Shown: positions 55,469 through 64,000 of the stretch, in pieces
Layout: the number at the start of each line of letters is the position of its first letter
Numbering within the stretch: position 1 is the first letter of the stretch
Translations under genes and position numbers: made by a program
NCBI RefSeq assembly: GCF_018383905.1
Contig: NZ_JAGYWA010000003.1
Location: 398,931-462,930, forward strand
Length of the DNA stretch: 64,000 bases
Direction of reading: 5' to 3'
From: Flavobacterium branchiicola
GTDB lineage: Bacteria; Bacteroidota; Bacteroidia; Flavobacteriales; Flavobacteriaceae
Notes under the pieces: generated by a model
Databases searched by the model: none
Told to the model about the DNA's origin: nothing
Seen by the model: only the letters and a program-made list of their open reading frames with translations

Positions 55469-57631
55469 TTATTTTGCTCCCGGAGGACAATTTTTTTCAA
55501 TAAATCGAACAAAAGTATCCGTTAAATGTCTTGCTGTTCCTTCACCTTCATAAATACTGTGAGAACGATTTGGATAGATCATTAAATCGAACATTTTGTC
55601 GTATTTGATTAATTCATTGATTAAAACTTCGGCATTTTTATAATGTACATTATCATCACCTGTACCGTGAATATACAATAAATTACCTTTTAGATTTTTA
55701 GCATGAGTTACAGGAGAAGCTTTAATATAAGTTGCTTCATTTTCTGCTGGTAATCCCATGTAACGCTCTGTATAAATATTATCATAAAAATGCTGGTCTG
55801 TAACTGCCGCAACTGCAACTCCCGATTTGTAAATATCAGGATATTGAAACATTAGGTTTAAAGTCACAGCTCCACCACCACTCCAGCCGTGAATAGCCAC
55901 TCTGTCTGAATCAATAAAATTCCATTTCAGTACTTCTTTGGCCGCCATTGCCTGGTCGTGCGTGTTTATGATTCCGATATTTTTATAAATTGATTTTCTC
56001 CATTGTGTTCCTTTCATTACTGGTGTTCCTCTATTGTCCATCGCAATTCCGATATATCCTTTTGGAATTAACTGACCAATAAAGTAATTAAAATAAGGTT
56101 CATCGTTGGCAACTGAAGCCATAGGTTCTCCATATACATAAAAGAAAACTGGATATTTTTTTGAAGGATCAAAATCTAATGGTTTTGCCATTATTCCGTC
56201 AATGTCAATACCATCAACAGTTTTTACTTTAAATTTCTCTAAAGAAAAATTAAGTCTTGGAGCGGCAAAAACATCTGTTTCTTTTGGATATATTTTTTTA
56301 TGACCCGAAAGTGCTACTAATCTAACATTGTAATCTCTTTTTATGTTTGAATTGGTATGTTTTGCGTAAGCTGCATCTGTAGAAAAAACATAAGCATTTG
56401 TACCATCAAAAATTTCGGGAGTAACTCTTTTTGTTTTCTTCGAACTTAAATTGGTTTCATACAAATAGCGTTGTGTAGCGTCGGTTGGACTTGCTTCAAA
56501 ATAGATTGTTTTTGTTTTTTCGTTGTAAGCTTTAAAATAAGCATCAAATTTTGAAGTGGTAATCAATTCTTTTGATTTTCCGTCCAGACCTATTTTATAA
56601 ATATGCATCCATCCATCTGCATCTGAACTCCATAGAAATGATTTTCCGTTATCTACAAACTGACACGGAAATGTATCGTATTCTCCTGCCGAAACATCAA
56701 AAACATCAATCCACGAAGGTGATTCTTCTTTGTAAATAACTCTTGCGTCTCCCGATTTTGCGTTGCAATCGTACATTGTAACCTGATTTTGATTGCGATT
56801 TAACTGAACAACCATTATCGATTGGTTGTTTAGCCATTTCATTCGAACTAAATAATTATTATCCGGTTCTCCGGGAATATTTAACCAATTGGTTTTTAGA
56901 GAAGCAATATCAACTACTCCAATTTTTACCGAAGAGGGTTTATCTCCTGCTTTTGGATATTCAACAGGAACAATCGTCGGATATAGAGAATCAGTATTAT
57001 TAATCATGAAATGAAATCGGGTCAAAGTTGCATCTACACGCCAAAACGCAATACTTTTTCCGTCAGGATTCCATCTAAAACCATCACGGGCAGCTAATTC
57101 TTCTTCATAAACCCAGTCAAATGTACCGTTGATAATTTTATCTGTTCCATCTGTAGTAAGCGGTGCTATTTTTCCTGAGTTCAGGTTTTCAACATAAATA
57201 TTATGTTTAGAAACATACGCTACATTTTCATTATCACTGGAAAATTTAGCAAACATCAAAGATGATTCTTCCAGGTTTTTACCCAATTGTTTTCCTTTTC
57301 CGGTAGCTAAATCAAAAAACCAGTAATCTCCTTTGGTATTGGCTCTCCAGACTTTTTTTGAATTGGTAAAAATCAGAATTTTAGTTTTAGTATCGTTCCA
57401 TACCAATTTTTCAATCGCCCCTGTAAAACCAGATCCTGATAATTGTTCTCTGGTTAAGATTGTAGTTTGTTTGTCTAATTTGTCGACATCATAAACCACA
57501 ACATTGTTTTGTTTATTTACCCAAAAAGAATGCGAATTTGGCAACCAGTTCAGATTGTTGATGTCAATATCCTGCTGAGCAAAAACAGATGTACAAATAA
57601 AAAGTACATAAAGGAGTAAATGCTTTTTCAT
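55469..57631 (-). CDS. S9B dipeptidyl peptidase IV-type serine peptidase
   Basis: A 720-residue exported peptidase. Signal peptide (ends TSVFAQ); N-terminal beta-propeller (about 30-470) with the DPP4 hallmark double Glu in DWVYEEELAARDG; C-terminal alpha/beta-hydrolase with Ser584 in HGWSGGGAV, Asp in HGTGDDNVH and His in NRSHSIY. DPP4 releases Xaa-Pro dipeptides from peptide N-termini. Last gene of the operon, 4 bp after the aminopeptidase gene. In collagen peptides this would yield Gly-Pro and similar dipeptides. Confidence 0.92.
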   Translation of the reverse strand: MKKHLLLYVLFICTSVFAQQDIDINNLNWLPNSHSFWVNKQNNVVVYDVDKLDKQTTILTREQLSGSGFTGAIEKLVWNDTKTKILIFTNSKKVWRANTKGDYWFFDLATGKGKQLGKNLEESSLMFAKFSSDNENVAYVSKHNIYVENLNSGKIAPLTTDGTDKIINGTFDWVYEEELAARDGFRWNPDGKSIAFWRVDATLTRFHFMINNTDSLYPTIVPVEYPKAGDKPSSVKIGVVDIASLKTNWLNIPGEPDNNYLVRMKWLNNQSIMVVQLNRNQNQVTMYDCNAKSGDARVIYKEESPSWIDVFDVSAGEYDTFPCQFVDNGKSFLWSSDADGWMHIYKIGLDGKSKELITTSKFDAYFKAYNEKTKTIYFEASPTDATQRYLYETNLSSKKTKRVTPEIFDGTNAYVFSTDAAYAKHTNSNIKRDYNVRLVALSGHKKIYPKETDVFAAPRLNFSLEKFKVKTVDGIDIDGIMAKPLDFDPSKKYPVFFYVYGEPMASVANDEPYFNYFIGQLIPKGYIGIAMDNRGTPVMKGTQWRKSIYKNIGIINTHDQAMAAKEVLKWNFIDSDRVAIHGWSGGGAVTLNLMFQYPDIYKSGVAVAAVTDQHFYDNIYTERYMGLPAENEATYIKASPVTHAKNLKGNLLYIHGTGDDNVHYKNAEVLINELIKYDKMFDLMIYPNRSHSIYEGEGTARHLTDTFVRFIEKNCPPGAK

Positions 57632-57635
57632 ATTA

Positions 57636-58934
57636 TTATTTTTTATTTTGAATTAAACTTTCGATGTCTGCAATTTCGATTGGCAATGCTTCGCTTAAAT
57701 TAATATTTCCATTTTCTGTCAAAAGGTAATCATTTTCTAAGCGGCAGCCAATTCCTTCTTCCCTGATATAAATTCCGGGTTCGCAGGTTAATACCATTCC
57801 TTTTTCAAAAGGTCTGGAATACAAACCAACATCATGAACATCAAGTCCTAAATGATGCGCAGTTCCGTGCATGAAATATTTTTTATACGCTGGATTTTCA
57901 GGATTTTGAGAAGCAATCTCATCTTCGGTAATTAAACCCAGTTTAACCAATTCTGTCTCGATTAATTTTGCCATCTGAAGTTCGTAATCTTTAGACAAAA
58001 CTCCCGGTTTTAGCAATTTTGAACCTTCTTTTAAACAATGCAAAACAGATTCATAAACAGCTTTTTGTCTTGGACTGAAAGTTCCGTTTACCGGAATGCA
58101 TCGTGTAGTGTCTGAATTATAATTGGCGTAGCAAGATCCAAAATCAATTAAAACCATTTCATTCTCTTTGCAGACATTATCATTACTGTTGTAATGTAGC
58201 GAACAGGCATTTTCTCCCGATGCGACAATAGATCGGAAAGCTTGTCTTGACCCCCCGTTTTTTAAAGTTGCGTATGATAATTCAGCTTCTAATTCGTATT
58301 CTTTAATATTAGGGCGAATAGCATTTAAGATTCCGTGGAATCCCTGAATACTTATTGCGACCGCTTTTTTAATCAAATCAACTTCTTTTGAAGATTTAAT
58401 TGGGCGAAGTTCGCGGGTTATTTTTGCAGCGCGGTCGTATTGATGCAATGGGTATTTTTCTTTGCACCATTTAATCATACGATCCTGTCTTGTTTCTATT
58501 TCTGAAGTTACTCTTTTAATGTGCTCATTGTGTCCTAAATAGAAAACATCAGCTTCAAAAGCGAAAAGTTGTAAAGTCTTTTCAAATTCATGAACCCATT
58601 TTACATTTTTGATTCCTGAAATCGCCGTAACTTCTTCTTTGGTTAAGAAATTTCCATCCCAAAGCAAAGTATGTTCTGTAACTTCTTTTACAAATAAAAT
58701 GGCTTTATTTTCTTCTTTAAAAGCATCAGGAAAAAGTACCAATATGGTTTCATCCTGATTAATTCCCGATAAATAGAATAAGTCATTGTTTTGAGAAAAG
58801 CCCATAACATCATCTGCATTATTGGGCATTACATCATTTGAAGTCAGAATAGCCAGACTATTTTTCTGCATTTTTGCAGCAAATCGCTCTCGGTTATTCA
58901 CGAATAAAGAAACCGGAATAGAATCGTATCTCAT
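57636..58934 (-). CDS. pepP: Xaa-Pro aminopeptidase (aminopeptidase P)
   Basis: A 432-residue M24B enzyme removing an N-terminal residue that precedes proline. It has an N-terminal AMP_N domain (VNNRERFAAKMQKNSLAIL) and a pita-bread domain with ligands Asp in LIDFGSC, Asp in NSDTTR, His in HGTAHHLGLDVHD, Glu in CEPGIY and Glu in RLENDY. No signal peptide: cytoplasmic. It sits between the FAD oxidase (3-bp gap) and the DPP4 gene (4-bp gap), so it is firmly part of the hydroxyproline operon. Confidence 0.93.
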   Translation of the reverse strand: MRYDSIPVSLFVNNRERFAAKMQKNSLAILTSNDVMPNNADDVMGFSQNNDLFYLSGINQDETILVLFPDAFKEENKAILFVKEVTEHTLLWDGNFLTKEEVTAISGIKNVKWVHEFEKTLQLFAFEADVFYLGHNEHIKRVTSEIETRQDRMIKWCKEKYPLHQYDRAAKITRELRPIKSSKEVDLIKKAVAISIQGFHGILNAIRPNIKEYELEAELSYATLKNGGSRQAFRSIVASGENACSLHYNSNDNVCKENEMVLIDFGSCYANYNSDTTRCIPVNGTFSPRQKAVYESVLHCLKEGSKLLKPGVLSKDYELQMAKLIETELVKLGLITEDEIASQNPENPAYKKYFMHGTAHHLGLDVHDVGLYSRPFEKGMVLTCEPGIYIREEGIGCRLENDYLLTENGNINLSEALPIEIADIESLIQNKK

Positions 58935-58937
58935 ATT

Positions 58938-60173
58938 TTAAATTTGAAACCTGTTAATATCTACAGACGTACTTTTGCCGGAAATAATTTCTGTTACTAT
59001 TTTTCCGGTTGCCGGCGCGAGACTTAATCCCATCATGGCGTGTCCTGTAGCTAAGGTCAAATTTACATATTTTTTATCTCTTGTAATAATTGGCATTCCG
59101 GATGGTGTACAAGGTCTGAATCCGAACCAGGTGTCTTCTGTTTTTGGCATTTCGATTTTCATATCCGGATAAAAATCATTGATGCTTGACACAATTCCCT
59201 GCAATCTGTTTTTGTTTATTTTAGTGTCTCCGGTATGTGTAATTTCCATTGTTCCACCAAATCTAATGTCGTTTGCCATTGGCGTAACAGCTACTTTTCC
59301 TTCGCATAAAATAGATGGAATACTTGGTTTTTGCTCTTTATCTTTTAAAGTAAAACTGTATCCTTTTCCGGGTAAAATAGAAATTGAAATTTTTAACTTT
59401 TTAGCTAATGACGGACTCCATGATCCTGTTGCCAACACCACTTCATCTATTCTGAACAAACCATTATCTGTTACTATTTTCTCGATTTTATTTCCATCAA
59501 AAACAAAATCTTTTACGGTCGTATTGGTGTGAATTTCAACTTTTAATTTTGATAATTCCTGTTTGATAAAAGCCATGAATTTTTGCGGATACAAATGTGC
59601 ATCACCTTTATAATGAACTCCTCCTGTAATATTGGTTTTGGTTCCTTTTTCTAAAAGTTCAACTTGATGTTTCGAAAGATAATCTACTGCTAGTCCAAGG
59701 CGTTCTGCTTCTTTGCCTTCGTGGTACATTTCTTCTTCGACTTTATCACTTTTAAAGAGCATTAAAAGTCCTTTTTCTTCATAGAAAAAAGAATCACTTT
59801 CTTTTGCTAAATCCTGATATAACTCTTTACTAAATACAGAAAGGTCTCGCAAAGCCGGCATTGCTTTTTCGACATGACTTGCATTGGCGTGTTTATAAAA
59901 CTTTAAACCCCATTTTAAAAGATCTGTGTCCAAACGCGGTTTTACATAAAACGGACTCTGACTGTCAAACATCCATTTTATACCTTGTGCAATCATACCT
60001 GGTTGTGCCAGCGGTATTATATGCGAAGGTACAATCATTCCGGCGTTTCCGTACGAACAGCCGTCACTCATATCTGAAGCATCAAAAACACTTACTTCAT
60101 AACCTTCTTTAGCAAGATAATAAGCTGTACACAAGCCTATGATTCCACCACCAATAACACCTATTTTTTTCAT
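58938..60173 (-). CDS. FAD-dependent D-amino acid (cis-4-hydroxy-D-proline) dehydrogenase, DadA-like
   Basis: A 411-residue flavoprotein of the DAO family: FAD-binding KIGVIGGGIIGLCTAYYLA at the N-terminus, SYGNAGMIVPSH as in DadA-like enzymes, and C-terminal GFRPCTPSGMPIITRDK. In hydroxyproline pathways this enzyme oxidises cis-4-hydroxy-D-proline to 1-pyrroline-4-hydroxy-2-carboxylate. The substrate assignment rests on its place between the epimerase and the rest of the pathway. A general D-amino acid dehydrogenase is the alternative. Confidence 0.88.
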   Translation of the reverse strand: MKKIGVIGGGIIGLCTAYYLAKEGYEVSVFDASDMSDGCSYGNAGMIVPSHIIPLAQPGMIAQGIKWMFDSQSPFYVKPRLDTDLLKWGLKFYKHANASHVEKAMPALRDLSVFSKELYQDLAKESDSFFYEEKGLLMLFKSDKVEEEMYHEGKEAERLGLAVDYLSKHQVELLEKGTKTNITGGVHYKGDAHLYPQKFMAFIKQELSKLKVEIHTNTTVKDFVFDGNKIEKIVTDNGLFRIDEVVLATGSWSPSLAKKLKISISILPGKGYSFTLKDKEQKPSIPSILCEGKVAVTPMANDIRFGGTMEITHTGDTKINKNRLQGIVSSINDFYPDMKIEMPKTEDTWFGFRPCTPSGMPIITRDKKYVNLTLATGHAMMGLSLAPATGKIVTEIISGKSTSVDINRFQI

Positions 60174-60238
60174 AAATTCTAATTAATTAAGAGTTCATTG
60201 ATGCCGTTTTTTAGACCCATCAATTGATATATGTTTAA

Positions 60239-60325
60239 TTTAAACCCATTGGGCGCTTTTTTAACACGTATAGAAACTCATTCCCAAGGCATCAGGATTG
60301 CGTTTCTATACGGGTTAAACATTTT
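60239..60325. repeat. Short member (G) of the inverted-repeat family
   Basis: Ends TTAACACGTATAGAAAC (60261) and GTTTCTATACGGGTTAA (60302) are inverted repeats resembling the TTTTAACACATAGAAAC ends of the longer copies. An outer TTTAAACCCATTGGGCGC arm lies on the left. It occupies the gap between the epimerase and FAD oxidase genes, ending about 20 bp from the epimerase stop. Confidence 0.6.
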
Positions 60326-60343
60326 TTTATATGAATTTCATTT

Positions 60344-61354
60344 TTAAATTACCTGAAATCCAAATGCATAAGGATCATCACTCTCATCAATAATAATATT
60401 ATTATATCCGTACACTTTTGCCCATCCTTGTATGCTTGGAACAATAGCCGGAATGTCTCCAATAGAAGTTTCTTCAACAACTTTTGCTATAAATTTACTT
60501 CCAATATAACTTTCGTGTATAAACTCTTCATTCAGTTTTAACTTTCCTTTTGCGTGCAATTGTGCTATTCTTGCCGAAGTTCCTGTACCACATGGAGAAC
60601 GATCGATCGCTTTATCACCATAAAAAACAGCGTTTCTTCCTGATGATGTCGGATCAATTGGCGTTCCTGTCCACAACATATGCGTTACATCTCTAATGGT
60701 ATCATTTTGTGGATGAATGAAATAATCTGGATATTTTTCGTTAATTCTGTCTCGCACTTCCTGACTGTACTGAATTATTTTACTCGCTGTAAAATCCTGA
60801 ACTCCTGAGAAATTCTGCTGCGGATCTACAATTGCATAATAATTTCCGCCATAAGCTACATCAAAAACAATCTCGCCCAATTCAGGGCAATCTATCGTTA
60901 ATCCTTCTGCTGCCAGATAAGATTTGACATTCGTCAAACGTACCCAATCTACTTTTTTTCCTGTTTGTTGGTATTCGATATTGACTAAACCTGCAGGTGC
61001 TTCCATTTTGATTTTACCCGGAGTTTTAGGAATTACCAGCCCTTCCTCAATGGCAATGGTAATAGTTCCAATAGTTCCGTGTCCGCACATTGGCAAACAT
61101 CCTGAAGTTTCTATAAATAATATTCCAAAGTCATTTTCGGGATCACTTGGCGGATATAAAATGCTTCCGCTCATCATATCGTGACCGCGTGGTTCAAACA
61201 TCAATCCTTTGCGAATCCAGTCAAATTCTTTTAAAAAGTGTTGCCGTTTTTCACTCATCGAATTACCTTGTAGATTTGGCCCTCCACCAGCCACAACTCT
61301 CACGGGATTACCGCAAGTGTGTGCATCTACACAAAAAAAAGTTTTTTTAAGCAT
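60344..61354 (-). CDS. 4-hydroxyproline 2-epimerase (proline racemase family)
   Basis: A 336-residue enzyme interconverting trans-4-hydroxy-L-proline and cis-4-hydroxy-D-proline. Both catalytic cysteines are present, Cys90 in MCGHGTIG and Cys255 in SPCGTGTS. This separates it from the dehydratases of the family, which have Thr at the second position. The N-terminal CVDAHTCGNPVRVV and RGHDMMSGSIL are typical of the hydroxyproline branch. First step of the pathway. Confidence 0.93.
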   Translation of the reverse strand: MLKKTFFCVDAHTCGNPVRVVAGGGPNLQGNSMSEKRQHFLKEFDWIRKGLMFEPRGHDMMSGSILYPPSDPENDFGILFIETSGCLPMCGHGTIGTITIAIEEGLVIPKTPGKIKMEAPAGLVNIEYQQTGKKVDWVRLTNVKSYLAAEGLTIDCPELGEIVFDVAYGGNYYAIVDPQQNFSGVQDFTASKIIQYSQEVRDRINEKYPDYFIHPQNDTIRDVTHMLWTGTPIDPTSSGRNAVFYGDKAIDRSPCGTGTSARIAQLHAKGKLKLNEEFIHESYIGSKFIAKVVEETSIGDIPAIVPSIQGWAKVYGYNNIIIDESDDPYAFGFQVI

Positions 61355-61447
61355 TTTGTATTAGAGATAGTTAGTTATTATAGTTGGTTGTTTATAGTTT
61401 AGTAGAGCAGCTAATTCCAAAAGCTTTGAAACCAGCTGCTAAATATT

Positions 61448-61681
61448 ATTATATACTAATAGTTTATTTTAAGCCTGTTGGTATAATTTATTTTAACACA
61501 TAGAAACATAGTATTTTGTACTTATTGCTAAAAAGATTAAAAAAAGAAACTAGTTTCTAACACATAGCTATGTTTGTTAATGCAAGTGAAACGCCTTTTT
61601 TTATAGGCAAAAAATGCTATGTTTCTATGTGTTAAAAGTTTTTCTTAAGATTACACCTAACGGATTATATACTAATAGTTT
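61448..61681. repeat. Dispersed inverted-repeat element, copy D, flanked by an 18-bp direct repeat
   Basis: Inner ends of 21 bp are perfect inverted repeats (61491-61511 and 61617-61637; TTTTAACACATAGAAACATA...). Inside are GAAACTAGTTTC, ACATAGCTATGT and AAGTGAAACGCC, in the opposite orientation to A, B and E. Outer arms GCCTGTTGGTATAATT and ATTACACCTAACGG pair imperfectly. The direct repeat ATTATATACTAATAGTTT stands at 61448-61465 and 61664-61681; the right copy is the last codons and stop of the dehydrogenase gene. It fills the 310-bp gap inside the operon. Confidence 0.85.
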
Positions 61682-63254
61682 CTTTTATTAACTCATTATT
61701 TACTGTACGTACAATTTGTAACGGATTTTCATTTTGTAATTCAGCCGGCAATAAATCATCTGGCCAGTTTTGAAAACTTAAAGGTCGTACCCATCTGTAA
61801 ACCGCATGAGTTCCAACTGCTGTAAAGCGCGAATCGGATGATGCCGGATAAGGTCCGCCATGAATCATAGAAGCGCATACTTCTACCCCTGTAGGAACAC
61901 CGTTAAAAATCAAACGTCCAACACGATTTTGCAATGCTGCAATAACATCAGTATGTTGCTCCGGTTCATTTTCTTCGCCAATGATTGTTCCTGTCAACTG
62001 ACCTTCTAATTTAGCAACTATTTGTATCAATTGTGCTATATTGTTACATTCTATTATGATAGAAAATGGTCCAAAAACTTCATGTCTTAGCAATTCATTT
62101 TTTAGGAAATCTTCGCCTTTTACTCTCAAAATAGTCTGAGCGCCGTGATTTGGCAATACATCTCCCTTAAAATGAGCTACTTTCGAAACTCCGTTTTGTT
62201 CTTCCATTGTTTTTATTCCGCTTTCAAAGTCAGCGTGTATAGAAGGGTGCAACATGCAGCCTGGTTCTATCTTTTCGATAGCTTCTGTTAATTGCTCTGC
62301 AAATTTGTTTAAATCATTCCCTTCTAAAGCGATCAATAATCCCGGATTAGTACAAAATTGTCCTGCTCCCAGAGTTATAGAACCTGCGTAAGCGGTTGCC
62401 CATTTCTGACTGTTATTTTTTAACGCTTCCGGTAAAAGTATAACCGGATTAACGCTTCCCATTTCGGCAAATACCGGAATTGGTTCCGGACGTTGTGCTG
62501 CTAAATCAAATAAAGCACGTCCGCCACTGATACTTCCTGTAAAACCAACTCCTTTTACTAAAGGATGTTTTACTAAACTGGCGCCAAGTGTTTTTCCTCC
62601 TCCAATAAGGTTTGAAAATACACCTTCTGGCATGTTTGTTTTTTGTGCAGCTTTTATAATGGCAGATGCTACCATTTCTCCTGTTCCGATATGCATAGAG
62701 TGACTCTTTACAATAACCGGACAACCTGATGCTAATGCCGAAGCAGTGTCTCCACCTGCTGTTGAAAATGCAAATGGAAAATTACTTGATCCGAAAACTA
62801 CAATTGGTCCTAATGGTACCAACATTTTACGCAAATCTTCTTTTGGAGCCGGCAATCTGTCTGTAATTGCTGTATCTATTGTAGCCTGAACCCAGCTTCC
62901 CTCGGTAAGCATAGCGGCAAACGAATGCAACTGCCCGATCATTCTGCCTCGTTCACCTTCTGCTCTGCCCCTTGCAAAACCGGATTCGCTACAATATTGA
63001 ACTAACAAATCATCTCCTAAAGCTAAAATCTCATCAGCTATAGCAGTTAAAAATTTTGCTTTTTCTAATCCAGAACATTTTTTATAACTAACAAATGCCT
63101 GATTGGCTAAAACAACTGCTTCATCAATTTCTTCGGGAGTAGCTTCTGTAAAAACCCAAGGATTTTCCTTATTTAATACCGGATTAAACGTTTTTACTGT
63201 TTTGGTCCCGCTCGCCTTAAGTTGACTTCCTATATAATTTTTTCCTGTAATCAT
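61665..63254 (-). CDS. 2-oxoglutarate semialdehyde (2,5-dioxovalerate) dehydrogenase
   Basis: NADP-type aldehyde dehydrogenase of 529 residues that makes 2-oxoglutarate in the last step of hydroxyproline breakdown. Motifs: FGSSNFPFAFSTAGGDTASA, VKSHSMH cofactor site, Glu264 in FAEMGSVNP and Cys301 in GQFCTNPG. The long form with this FAEMGSVNP/QFCTNPG pair is typical of KGSA dehydrogenases of hydroxyproline and sugar-acid pathways. Its stop codon lies in the right end of repeat D. Confidence 0.93.
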   Translation of the reverse strand: MITGKNYIGSQLKASGTKTVKTFNPVLNKENPWVFTEATPEEIDEAVVLANQAFVSYKKCSGLEKAKFLTAIADEILALGDDLLVQYCSESGFARGRAEGERGRMIGQLHSFAAMLTEGSWVQATIDTAITDRLPAPKEDLRKMLVPLGPIVVFGSSNFPFAFSTAGGDTASALASGCPVIVKSHSMHIGTGEMVASAIIKAAQKTNMPEGVFSNLIGGGKTLGASLVKHPLVKGVGFTGSISGGRALFDLAAQRPEPIPVFAEMGSVNPVILLPEALKNNSQKWATAYAGSITLGAGQFCTNPGLLIALEGNDLNKFAEQLTEAIEKIEPGCMLHPSIHADFESGIKTMEEQNGVSKVAHFKGDVLPNHGAQTILRVKGEDFLKNELLRHEVFGPFSIIIECNNIAQLIQIVAKLEGQLTGTIIGEENEPEQHTDVIAALQNRVGRLIFNGVPTGVEVCASMIHGGPYPASSDSRFTAVGTHAVYRWVRPLSFQNWPDDLLPAELQNENPLQIVRTVNNELIKETISI

Positions 63255-63280
63255 GTTTAATTGTATTAATGAATACTTTG

Positions 63281-63486
63281 CTTACTTCTTTGAGTATAAT
63301 TTTATTCAACACATAGGAACATAGTTTTTACAAATTCAAAAGAGGCGTTTCACTTGCATTAACAAACATAGCTATGTGTTAGAAACAAGTTTCTTTTTAA
63401 AATCTTTTAGGAATATATAAGCTAATCTATGCTTCTATGTGTTAAAATATTTTTTTAAAATTTCACTCAAAAGATTCTACTTACTT
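63281..63486. repeat. Dispersed inverted-repeat element, copy E
   Basis: Inner ends TTCAACACATAGGAACATAG (63305) and CTATGTGTTAAAA (ending 63447). Core AGGCGTTTCACTTGCATTAA, ACATAGCTATGT and GAAACAAGTTTC. Outer arms CTTTGAGTATAATTTT and AAATTTCACTCAAAAG pair. A 7-bp direct repeat CTTACTT flanks it (63281 and 63480). Located between the dehydrogenase gene and the deaminase gene of the same operon. Confidence 0.82.
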
Positions 63487-63525
63487 AAAAAAGAATGAAG
63501 CAAAGCCAATCATGTGAATATGCTG

Positions 63526-64000
63526 TTATAAATTTTTGTAATCTGGTAATGTTGGTCTTGTACGTAATCCTTCTGCAATGATCGCCAAAACTCTTTCTCT
63601 TTCTGCTCCCTGAAGTGGTAATCTTGGTGCACGAACATACTCGCTGCCAATTCCTGTAGCAACTTCTGCCAATTTAATATTTTGTACCAGGAATGAATTG
63701 ATATCTAATTCTAATAAAGGTAAAAACCATCTGTAAATTTTTAACGCTTCATCAATTTTTCCGGCTTTAGCCAATTTGTAAATTGCTACTGTTTCCTGAG
63801 GGAAGGCGCAAACTAAACCAGAAACCCATCCATCAGATCCCATTAATAAACTTTCTAATGCCAGTGTATCAACTCCTGATAATATTTTTAAACGATCTCC
63901 AAAACGGTTGATCATTCTTGTAACATTTGAAATGTCTCTTGTTGATTCTTTTACTGCCTGAATGTTATCATGTTTTAATAATTCTTCAAACATGTCTAAT
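63526..64000 (-). CDS. Dihydrodipicolinate-synthase-family protein, probable 1-pyrroline-4-hydroxy-2-carboxylate deaminase (partial)
   Basis: The C-terminal half (about 158 codons) of a DHDPS/N-acetylneuraminate lyase family protein. The gene continues beyond the right edge; the ATG at 63993 is an internal Met. The Schiff-base lysine is in VKESTRD, and SGVDTLALESLLMGSDGWVSG is the usual barrel end. In hydroxyproline operons this enzyme converts 1-pyrroline-4-hydroxy-2-carboxylate to 2-oxoglutarate semialdehyde and ammonia, the substrate of the next gene. Function is inferred from context; the family is certain. Confidence 0.87.
   Translation of the reverse strand, partial: LDMFEELLKHDNIQAVKESTRDISNVTRMINRFGDRLKILSGVDTLALESLLMGSDGWVSGLVCAFPQETVAIYKLAKAGKIDEALKIYRWFLPLLELDINSFLVQNIKLAEVATGIGSEYVRAPRLPLQGAERERVLAIIAEGLRTRPTLPDYKNL

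Noticed and set aside
61491..61637. Copy D considered as an insertion sequence
   Set aside because: It is only about 150-200 bp and has no open frame; at most it is a non-autonomous element.

Overview
The window looks like the chromosome of a Flavobacterium-type Bacteroidota. It is AT-rich and has SusC/SusD outer-membrane pairs, secreted proteases with type IX secretion (T9SS) sorting tails, promoter motifs of the TAnnTTTG type, and almost no Shine-Dalgarno sites. I saw no rRNA, tRNA, CRISPR array, phage or insertion-sequence transposase.

Layout. 1-3.9 kb: the start of a SusC-like receptor (minus strand, running off the left edge), then a lysine/2-aminoadipate catabolic pair (ALDH7-type dehydrogenase and DUF1338 2-oxoadipate dioxygenase/decarboxylase) divergent from an Lrp/AsnC regulator. 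4.1-8.6 kb: asparaginase, aspartate 4-decarboxylase and aspartate:alanine antiporter, a set that can turn asparagine into exported alanine and generate proton-motive force. 8.6-13.4 kb: an ABC-2 type export operon (TolC, HlyD, two permeases, no ATPase gene). 13.7-23 kb: a small unknown protein, an outer-membrane barrel, a giant M4 metalloprotease with a T9SS tail, and a membrane-bound TPR-LuxR regulator. 23.4-27.1 kb: the oxidative pentose-phosphate operon gnd-zwf-pgl. 27.1-31 kb: four tandem tail-fibre-like secreted paralogues. 31.3-37.8 kb: a tripartite RND efflux system. 38.3-42.8 kb: Crp-type regulator plus SugE/Gdx-like SMR exporter, ElaA-like and GNAT acetyltransferases, a LysR regulator and an EamA transporter. 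42.9-50.3 kb: an S37-type peptidase, an M24 peptidase and a secreted M43 metalloprotease. 50.5-55.2 kb: a complete SusC/SusD pair. 55.4-64 kb: a trans-4-hydroxyproline catabolic operon (dihydrodipicolinate-synthase-family deaminase, 2-oxoglutarate semialdehyde dehydrogenase, epimerase, FAD oxidase) whose last two genes are a proline-specific aminopeptidase and a DPP4-type peptidase.

Together the genes describe an organism that lives on protein. Secreted metalloproteases, a TonB-dependent uptake pair and proline-specific peptidases lead to dedicated catabolism of hydroxyproline, lysine and asparagine. The hydroxyproline operon with its own Xaa-Pro peptidases points to collagen or gelatin as a substrate (inference).

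The most unusual non-coding signal is a family of roughly 190-bp inverted-repeat elements. They have 20-21 bp conserved terminal repeats (TTTTAACACATAG...) and outer arms that differ between copies but still pair. Most sit between genes of the same operon, often touching the upstream stop codon. Some copies carry other palindromic repeats nested in their centre. Other intergenic spaces hold REP-like stems, a triple tandem repeat and a three-layer nested inverted repeat.
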